Shown here: positions 57,386-64,000 of the stretch, piece after piece
How positions within the stretch are numbered: position 1 is the first letter of the stretch
Layout: every line of letters begins with the position of its first letter
NCBI GenBank assembly: GCA_022410635.1
Contig: JAJVDF010000210.1
Coordinates: 1,464,967 to 1,528,966 of the forward strand
DNA length: 64,000 nt
DNA from: Tretioscincus oriximinensis
Taxonomy: Eukaryota > Chordata > Lepidosauria > Squamata > Gymnophthalmidae
Direction of reading: 5' to 3'
Translations under genes and position numbers: made by a program
The notes under the pieces: model-generated
What the model saw: only the letters and a program-made list of their open reading frames with translations
The model's database searches: none
What the model was told of the DNA's origin: nothing

Positions 57386-58249
57386 CTTACATAAAANTAT
57401 TTATCTAACTTAACTCTTAAAGATTCAACTCACCTATTCAGTATTGCTCTCTAATATGCGTTTTCCAACATATAACTATGAAGTATTACATTCTTATACT
57501 TATCTTTTATCTTCCTTATATTTTCTTATTCTCGAGTTTTTCTCCAATTTTATTTTATTTTATTTATATAATCCATATACTTTAACTTTCCATATTTTCT
57601 TTTACATTATCTCTCCTCAATTCCTCCTCCCCTATCCTCACTGCCTTATTTTATATCCTTTTCTTTTCCATCTTTCAAATTTTCTTACAGGTTAGACCTA
57701 CAGGTCCTTCTGTACAAAGCCACTTTATGAAAGTCATGTACTCAGAAGATATTACTTCTGTTGCTTCCCATTTTGGTGAGTGTTAGTTCATAAAGTCAGA
57801 ATCTATCTATATTAACTTTGTACTGTGTATTTTACCTTACTTACTTAAATACCAGGTATAGTTTATTATATGTATTGAATTGGCTATACGGTATTCTATA
57901 TTATTTTTCATGACCGTATACTGCATTTTTTTATGCTTTACCATTAAACTTAGATCCACTTGTGGGAAAGAAGGTATAAAACATACAGTAAGATAGATTG
58001 TCATCACAAAATTGAGTTGTTCATTGATTGCATGAATGAATGAAAATGGTCATATCCTTCTTTCTATTATAAGGCAAAATCTTTGAGCATATATTTAAAA
58101 ATTATTACAAAAACAGAGAAATGAATCAATAACAGGATCTCACAAGGATCCCACAAGGATCCCACAAATAATTAAGATATATAAAAATATATTTAACAGA
58201 ATCCATGCAATTACATGTGTGAAATATCAAAAATATAAATTTCAAAATA
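57386..58249. other. Unclassified AT-rich DNA, no gene seen
   Basis: Contains a short local repeat of AAGGATCCCACA near 58,145. No exon was recognised. Confidence 0.45.
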
Positions 58250-58321
58250 TACTGCTCAAAACAATTAAGGGAACACATTAACATAACAGTGTAACTGTTC
58301 GCTTAATTGTTTTGAGCCGTA
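58250..58321. mobile_element. 72-bp Tc1/mariner-like palindromic MITE
   Basis: TACTGCTCAAAACAATTAAG opens it. The other end reads CTTAATTGTTTTGAGCCGTA. TA lies on each side. Sister of the 80-bp element at 34,480. Confidence 0.8.
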
Positions 58322-58468
58322 TATAATCATAAAGAATCTCAAAAAGCTACAGAATCAAATATGAAGTTATATAAAGCATCAAACATCTGCAATATGGCTT
58401 TCCATCTGCTGCTTCCATTCGAGGTTTAGCTGGACAGAATAGGAATCAAAACTTTTCAAAACAGTTAG

Positions 58469-59260
58469 AACATAAGAACATAAGAACATAAGAAGAGCCA
58501 TACTGGATCAGGCCACAGCCCATCGAGTCCAGCATTCTGTGTCACACAAAGGCCCACCAGATGCACCTGGGCAGTCNGAACAGAGGNAAGCAAAATATGC
58601 TGCTCCTGTTCGTNACTCCCTGCAAATGGTATTTCAAAAGTCCTGCCTGTTGCTCCATCCCGGAGGCTACATCCAGACAACTATCTTAGTATCCATTTAT
58701 ACCCTTAGTGTCCATAAACCTGTCTAGTCCTGTCTTGAAACTATCCAAGCTGTTAGCTACCACTACCTCTTCAGGAAGTAAATTCCACAGGCNGATGACC
58801 CTCTGGGTGAAAAAATACTTCCCTTTGTCTGTTCTCACTTTTCTACCCAACAGTTTTAAGGAGTGCCCTCTGGTCCTTGTGTTGTGTGATAGAGAAAACA
58901 TTTTTTCTCTATTCACCCTGTCGATCCCATGCATGATTTTGTACACTTCAATCAGATCACCCCTCAAACGTCTCCTTTCAAGGCTGAAGAGGCCCAGATG
59001 TTGCAGCCTTGCTTCGTAAGGGAGGTGCTCCAGACCCTTGATCATTTTTGTTGCCCTTTTCTGCACCTTCTCCAGTTCCAAAATATCCCTCTTGAGATGT
59101 GGTGACCAGAATTGAACACAGTATTCCAAATGTGGCCTCACCACAGATTTATAAAGAGGCAAAACAACATTTGCTGACTTATTTTCGATTCCTTTCCTAA
59201 TTATCCCCAACACAGTTATTAGGTTTGTCCTTGTGACAGAATCAAAAGTATCCTTCATTG
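58469..59260 (-). mobile_element. CR1-clade LINE, young copy with intact C-terminal frame
   Basis: A frame of 190 codons (59,258 down to 58,686) runs without a stop: LGIIRKGIENKSANVVLPLY, KSVVRPHLEYCVQFWSPHLK, KVQKRATKMIKGLEHLPYEA, RLRGDLIEVYKIMHG, SLSHNTRTRGHSLKLLGRKV, FFTQRV, LWNLLPEEVVVANSLDSFKT. It is the end of ORF2 after the RT core. 5' truncated. The 3' UTR ends in three GAACATAA units (reversed). Confidence 0.9.
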
Positions 59261-59314
59261 ATTCACTTACCTTTTATAATAATTATTAAACATTTAATAA
59301 GTAACCAGAATACA

Positions 59315-59530
59315 ATCACTGAAGCTGATGGGCAGAAGAATTAAGAAAGACAAGGGAGAGTATTCTTTCCACCTAGAGGATCATTACTCTATGGAATTTG
59401 CTTCCGGAAAAGGTGGTGGTAGCTAGCAGCCTAGATAGCTTTAAGGCAGGGTTAGACAAATTTACGGAAGACAGGTGTATCAAGAGCTACTTGGATGGAT
59501 GTCTTGATGCTGCCTGTGTGAGACACTGTC
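59315..59530 (+). mobile_element. CR1-clade LINE 3' fragment, old
   Basis: LPEKVVVASSLDSFKAGLDK and the upstream FxxxRIITLWNL-like stretch match the ORF2 end. It breaks off in the 3' UTR at TGTGTGAGACACTGTC. Its 5' end faces the minus copy at 58,469. Confidence 0.75.
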
Positions 59531-59773
59531 TGTTGCGTTGCAAATGCTTAAACAAGCAAACCTGTCATCTGCCCTCATTTTACTTGCCATTGAGCTGTCG
59601 CCTTGTTTGAATGAGAAGCCCCAGAAGGCACTGCTGCACTTTCCTAATTGAAACCCCCAGAATCCCTTGCACCCTGCCTATTGTTTCCAGACAGTCCCTG
59701 TGCTCCAAGAGCCAATGAAATCTTTATATTTGCATAAAAACACCTCCAGAGAGATTCTTCTTTGAGATTTTAA

Positions 59774-60241
59774 AATGGAGGTCCTATCCACATTGAGCCT
59801 TATCCAGGGTAGTGTCCAGGGTAAGCTTGAACTTGGTGTGGAGCATTTGTTGATACTTTTTCTCTGTTTTGTATACTGTTTTTACGCCACTCTCCTTTTA
59901 CTCATCCATGGGGAAGCTACCTGCAGCCCTAGTATGTGCNGCCGACACACTAGGCTTCTGTACTCTGAGAAGACACCTGCCAGGAATGCAGATCACAGCT
60001 GGCTGACATGTGCAATACCAGCTTCCTCATCCTTCCAACCTTCCTCTTGCCAATTCCATCAGCTCTGTGTGTGGAGTTCCATGGTAAATATGCATGGACG
60101 GATGACTGGGTTAGGCTGTTTTTCACCCCTTCCACTTTTTTCCCCTTTGTGTACACCGGACCATTGTCACAGAAACTTCTTGATACTAAGCTAAGGTATT
60201 GAAAATAGAAAAGCCTTAAGATGGCTNCAGATATGGACCTA
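59774..60241. repeat. Unnamed repeat shared with 29,560-29,762
   Basis: It begins AGGTCCTATCCACATTGAG and shares CACAGCTGGCTGACATGT and CTTCCT blocks with 29,600-29,640. The apparent 139-codon frame across it has no known motif. Confidence 0.35.
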
Positions 60242-60665
60242 TGTGTCCTCTACCTTGGGTCTCCATAGTCCTTTCCAGATGCAATTTTATTTGTCGCCAC
60301 TAGATGTTACCTTCATCCCATGATTGCAGATTATGATGTTCTGGACACTAAGAAGACCCGCTTGATTTCTTTAGTATTCTGGCCCATTGCTTAGATCTTT
60401 CTGTCTCATTGNGAGTCTGGTTTCATCATTTTTAGGGTCCACTAGGATAAAATGGACATCTACTTCTTTAAAGCATGTTTCAAACCTTACTTTCTTATTC
60501 ATACACTTTCAGTCCTGAGTTGGTTCACGTGTAACCAAGCCTTTATCGTCAGTGACTAGAATCAGTGCTACTGCTTTTCATTTGCTATTATCACTACTTG
60601 TTATCACATCTGTTCACCATTTATACTTTAGCTGATTCGTCCTTGATTCTTGTCCTAGACAGCCA

Positions 60666-60755
60666 TCTGTCTGGTATGGTTTAGTGAATCCTGCATTGAG
60701 CAGGGGACTGGATCTAATGACCCTGCAGGTCCCTTCCAATTCTATGATTCTACGA
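60666..60755 (+). mobile_element. CR1 LINE 3' tip
   Basis: GGTTTAGTGAATCCTGCATT, GGTCCCTTCCAATTCTATGA, then TTCTACGATG. Only the last 90 bases of CR1 are present. The tail runs into a GAT microsatellite. Confidence 0.85.
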
Positions 60756-60758
60756 TGG

Positions 60759-60816
<58 letters not shown>
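60754..60816. repeat. (GAT)n microsatellite
   Basis: About 20 GAT units, starting directly at the octamer-like tail of CR1. Confidence 0.95.
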
Positions 60817-60819
<3 letters not shown>

Positions 60820-60859
60820 AAAAATCTCTCTACCATTTCAGCATCTCATCCAAGATGTT

Positions 60860-60908
60860 AATACTTGACTGCTAGGTCAATGTTGCTATTGCCATTATTG
60901 TTATCATC
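60860..60908. repeat. Left target-site duplication of the L1
   Basis: A 49-bp segment (starts AATACTTGACTGCTAGGTCA, ends TTGTTATCATC) is repeated without a difference at 62,713-62,761. Confidence 0.9.
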
Positions 60909-62712
60909 CCACGAGTTAAAGTTCATACAGACGAATTTGAACGATTATCTGGCCTAAAAATAAATGTAGTTAAATCGGAATTATTAACAATTAATGTATC
61001 CAAACAAGATCGAACCATGATAAAAACCACATCAGGATTAAATGTAAAGTTAAAAAAATTCAAGTATTTAGGAGTCTGGATTCCCAAAAACTTGACCAAG
61101 TTATTCGACATTAATTATAAACCAATTTGGAAAAAAGTAAAGAAAAAACTAGAGTTGTGGAAGAATAGGCAGTGGAATATTACCACAAAAATTAAAGCTT
61201 ATAATATGATGATTTTGCCCAAGTTTTTGTTTCTTTTTCAAACTTTGCCAACAAATTTATTATCTCATAAAATCAATGTATGGGAAGGGGAAATAAAATC
61301 TTGGGTTTTAAATGGAAAACCACATAGAATATCTAATCGGACGATATATGCTGAAAAACATAGAGCAGGATGGGGCCTTCCTTCATTAAAAACTTATTTT
61401 GACTCGTTTCAGATATATAGAATCCTACAGATAGAATACTTCAGATTTAGGAAGTCAATTAAAATAGAGTTGGAATTAAATAATTTACGCTATAAGTCAG
61501 TACTCAACCCCACATATAATATCGCCACGACTAAATTTTGGTTAACTCCATTATTGACTTGTTATAAAACTTGGAAAACGAATTTGAAATTTACAGCCAA
61601 TAATTGGAGACAATTGGCTTCAATACACGCTTTAAATGTTACTGGGGAGGGTCCTTTAAATGAATACCTTGAAATTCTAATAAACAATGGCTATCATAGC
61701 ATCAGAGATCTGATCAATATTAATGGCGAGATAACAGACAGGGCCAAGATAAGGAGGATAATATCCNATCTGGGTCAAAGATATTGGCTACAGCAACATT
61801 CAGTTTTCACCTTTATTAATAATCGGGAGATAAAAACTATCATGACTGGAACAGCAAAGCTGGAACAAGCAATAACTAAGATTATAAAGGGGGAGAAGCA
61901 CATAATTAAAGAAATCTATCAAGTATTGATCAGAGACAAGTACGATAGTAGTGGCAGACTACAGGAATACTGGGAACAAGAATTCCCCAACATGAAAGAA
62001 AGGTGGGAGGAGTGGTTTTCCAAATCTCATATATATAAGGATATAAGAATTAGGGAGACCGAACTTAAGATTTTTACGAAATGGTACAGAACTCCATGCC
62101 AACTAGCCCACATTGTGGGATTGTCACCAACATGTTGGCATGGATGTCAGGAAAGAGGCACGTATATCCATATGTGGGTTACATGCCCGGTAATAAAACA
62201 ATTTCGTCAAATGATTGCCACACAGGTTGAAAATATCATTCATAGACAATTTATTGACACAGATCTTTGGTGGATGTTTGGCACACATCTTTTGTTCAGA
62301 CCTCTGGCAGAAGAAGAAACGATCATCCAGTATGCTATGCGAGCTGGCCACTTAGTGATAGCCAGAGGCTGGAAGGAGCGGCAGAAATGGACTATAGACT
62401 TATGGTGGAATTACATCACAGAATTCCTTTTATTCGATGTTATGAGAGAAAAGAGACTATTAACCATTGGAATTCGACCTAATCCACAATGGGTTATAAA
62501 ATGGCAGAAGCTCATCGCCTTTACGNGNACTATNNACTNGCACGCTTTATTAAATGAAACAATACNTTTGATCCTGGAATTAAGACTNATATCTTGAGTA
62601 CATTGTATGTTTCGGAGGAGGGAGGTGGGAGGGAATGTTGGGCTATAATGCTTTGTTTATGTATGATTTTGTTGTATTTAAAACCAAATAAATAATAATA
62701 ATAATAATAAAA
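60909..62712 (+). mobile_element. L1 LINE, 5' truncated, well preserved ORF2 C-terminus
   Basis: The frame is open from the first base after the left duplication to the stop at 62,595-62,597, about 563 codons, apart from N positions. Blocks: EFERLSGLKINVVKSELL, FKYLGVWIPKNLTKLF, NITTKIKAYNMMILPKFLF, AEKHRAGWGLPSLKTYF, W-x-R-PCQLAHIVG, CWHGCQERGTYIHMWVTC, AMRAGHLVIARGWKERQKW and FDVMREKRLLTIGIRPNPQW. This is the part of L1 ORF2 after the YADD site: thumb and C-terminal cysteine region (C-x3-C...H-x4-C-like). The RT core and endonuclease are missing, so it cannot move itself. The 3' UTR has a GGAGGGAGGTGGGAGGGAAT block and an AATAAATAATAATAA tail. Confidence 0.93.
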
Positions 62713-62761
62713 AATACTTGACTGCTAGGTCAATGTTGCTATTGCCATTATTGTTATCATC
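62713..62761. repeat. Right target-site duplication of the L1
   Basis: Exact copy of 60,860-60,908. One or two A bases at the junction with the L1 tail are ambiguous. Confidence 0.9.
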
Positions 62762-63165
62762 ACTGATTTGATGACCTTGCAATGTCCTGATGACTTCATA
62801 AGTTCATTCCAAGATGGTGGATCATGTAAGCAAGGATCCAGACAAGGAGAATGCTCAGAGTTGATTTCCTCACAATAACATCATTGTTGCACATCAAAGC
62901 AATATCCTAGGTCCATATTGGGTTACATGTTTCCAAGGGAGTTTCCATGACATGTGCAACAATTTCAACATAGCTCTGGGCTAATTTTTGGATGAGTTTA
63001 ATGCTGTGATCTTGAGTTTATGAAACATCTAATAGTCCTTAGCAACATGCCATCAGCAAATACATAAAGTAAGAAGGGCAAAGAGCATATCTATATTGAA
63101 AGCTGATAATGATGGCTAAATATGAGAAAGAGACCAACTGTAGTAACATAATAGAGATAAACCAG
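62762..63165. other. Unclassified DNA, no gene seen
   Basis: No exon or repeat family was recognised. Confidence 0.4.
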
Positions 63166-63535
63166 CAGGCACAAATGGCTCAGTGGCTAAGGAAATGATC
63201 TCTCATCTGGGAGATCGGGTTCCAAAGTCCTGTGTCAGACATGGGGAGGGGTGAGCACCTTCCACTAGCCTGTAGCTCTAGCCAACCCAGCTATTCGAAA
63301 GGATGAATTGCAAGAAATTGCAACTGACTGCAAGTAGATACAAGGGAACCATCACAGCCTGGTGGGGAAGATNGAATGTAAGCCTTTGGGCAAAATACCC
63401 TTGTAAGCTACTTTGAGTCCCATTGAAAGGTGAGAAAAGTGGGGTATAGGAACCTAGTTCTTCTTCTTCTTCTTCTTCTTCTTCTTCTACTTCTGCTTCT
63501 GCTTCTTCTTCTCCTCCTCCTCCTTCTCCTCCTCA
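63166..63535 (+). mobile_element. tRNA-derived SINE (family B) with CTT tail
   Basis: It has GGCACAAATGGCTCAGTGGC (A box), GGGTTCCAAAGTCC (B box), GAGCACCTTCCACTAGCC and TACTTTGAGTCCCATTG, and ends GGGGTATAGGAACCTAGTTC. The tail from about 63,462 to 63,535 is CTT repeats shading into CTC/CTG triplets. One of the least decayed family B copies. Confidence 0.88.
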
Positions 63536-63602
63536 AGTTTTGACCTCAATTTTAGTTGAGGCCCAGGTTTGTATTTTTTCAATGGTTAATTTTTCCCTAA
63601 GG

Positions 63603-63955
63603 CAGCAGCAGCTGGTGCAGTTTGGGCTGGGAGAGCGCAGGTTCCTCCAGCCTCGGCAAAGTTAGGAACGCAGCTGTGAGGAGGCACATTCAAGCACTTA
63701 ACATTCTTTCTCTCAGTCTGCAAGTTGAATGTCAATAAAAAAAATGGCACCTCTATGGAGATGAGAGAGAGACTGTAGCCCCTCCTAGGCAGCCCTACCG
63801 CTGCTTCTGGGGTTGGCGACTCCTTTTGTCAATTTAAAAAGCTGCCTGGAGCTTTTTAATTTGTTGGCAGTTCCTCTATGAAAAGAGATTTTATAATTGA
63901 TTTTAATCTTTGATTGTTCGCCGAACCCCATGAACACAGTGGCCAGCGGCCACTG
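63603..63955. mobile_element. hAT-like non-autonomous element, copy 2, with exact 8-bp TSD
   Basis: Ends CAGCAGCAGCTGG and GGCCAGCGGCCACTG. CCCTAAGG stands at 63,595-63,602 and again at 63,956-63,963, a perfect 8-bp duplication as made by hAT transposases. The body is collinear with 38,447-38,806 (GCGCAGGTTCCTCCAGC, AGCTGCCTGGAGCTTTTT, GTTCGCCGAACCCCA). No transposase is encoded. Confidence 0.88.
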
Positions 63956-64000
63956 CCCTAAGGGAGTAAGGAGGTAGAGCCCAGGGAGAGGGCATGGCTT

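Noticed and set aside
59775..60194. 139-codon frame with a hydrophobic stretch that looks like a membrane segment
   Set aside because: It overlaps a repeat shared with 29.6 kb and ends in low-complexity F/P/S sequence. No signal of a real exon.

Overview
This window looks like ordinary non-coding DNA from a vertebrate nuclear genome, most likely a squamate reptile (lizard-type). That placement is inferred from the repeats: CR1-clade LINEs ending in ATTCTATG or CTTATGTT octamers, L2-clade LINEs, L1 ORF2 fragments, and tRNA-headed SINEs of the Sauria-SINE type. I could not do a database search. I found no host protein-coding exon, rRNA, functional tRNA, CRISPR array or bacterial-type gene. Almost every long open frame is either a broken retrotransposon reverse transcriptase or a chance frame in AT-rich DNA.

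Layout. 0-6 kb: an L2 fragment, a CR1 3' end, SINEs, a possible Penelope-like tail and the first member of a palindromic hAT-like family. 6-15 kb: several LINE copies that share the CTTATGTT tail. One of them (about 9.0-10.5 kb) sits inside a Tc1/mariner-pogo-like DNA transposon. A tandemly duplicated GATA microsatellite locus and a Penelope-like 73-bp inverted repeat are also here. 15-21 kb: L2, SINE and L1 fragments, then a 1,865-bp TIR element (18,889-20,753) inserted in a SINE; it carries a 52-bp minisatellite and a large inverted repeat. 21-31 kb: mostly unclassified AT-rich DNA with a second Penelope-like hairpin, a hAT-like MITE with a perfect 8-bp target duplication, and a CpG-rich stretch that may be a solo LTR. 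31-45 kb: LINEs, an interstitial telomere-like tract, an 80-bp mariner-like palindrome, a hAT-like 360-bp element, Harbinger-like MITEs and an L2 3' end. 45-64 kb: an antisense L1 ORF2 relic, a second young LINE copy nearly identical to the one at 41.8 kb, a second hAT-like element with an exact 8-bp duplication, and a 5'-truncated L1 with an ORF of about 560 codons between 49-bp direct repeats.

The elements do not work as a pathway. Autonomous LINEs supply the enzymes, and the SINEs and MITEs are their likely or former parasites. Nested insertions give a relative age order in several places. No convincing new gene system is present. The points most worth a second look are the chimeric TIR/minisatellite element, the long L1 target duplication, the young LINE subfamily, the telomere-like tract, the Penelope-like hairpins and an apparently unnamed repeat family with copies near 12.7, 25.0 and 47.3 kb.
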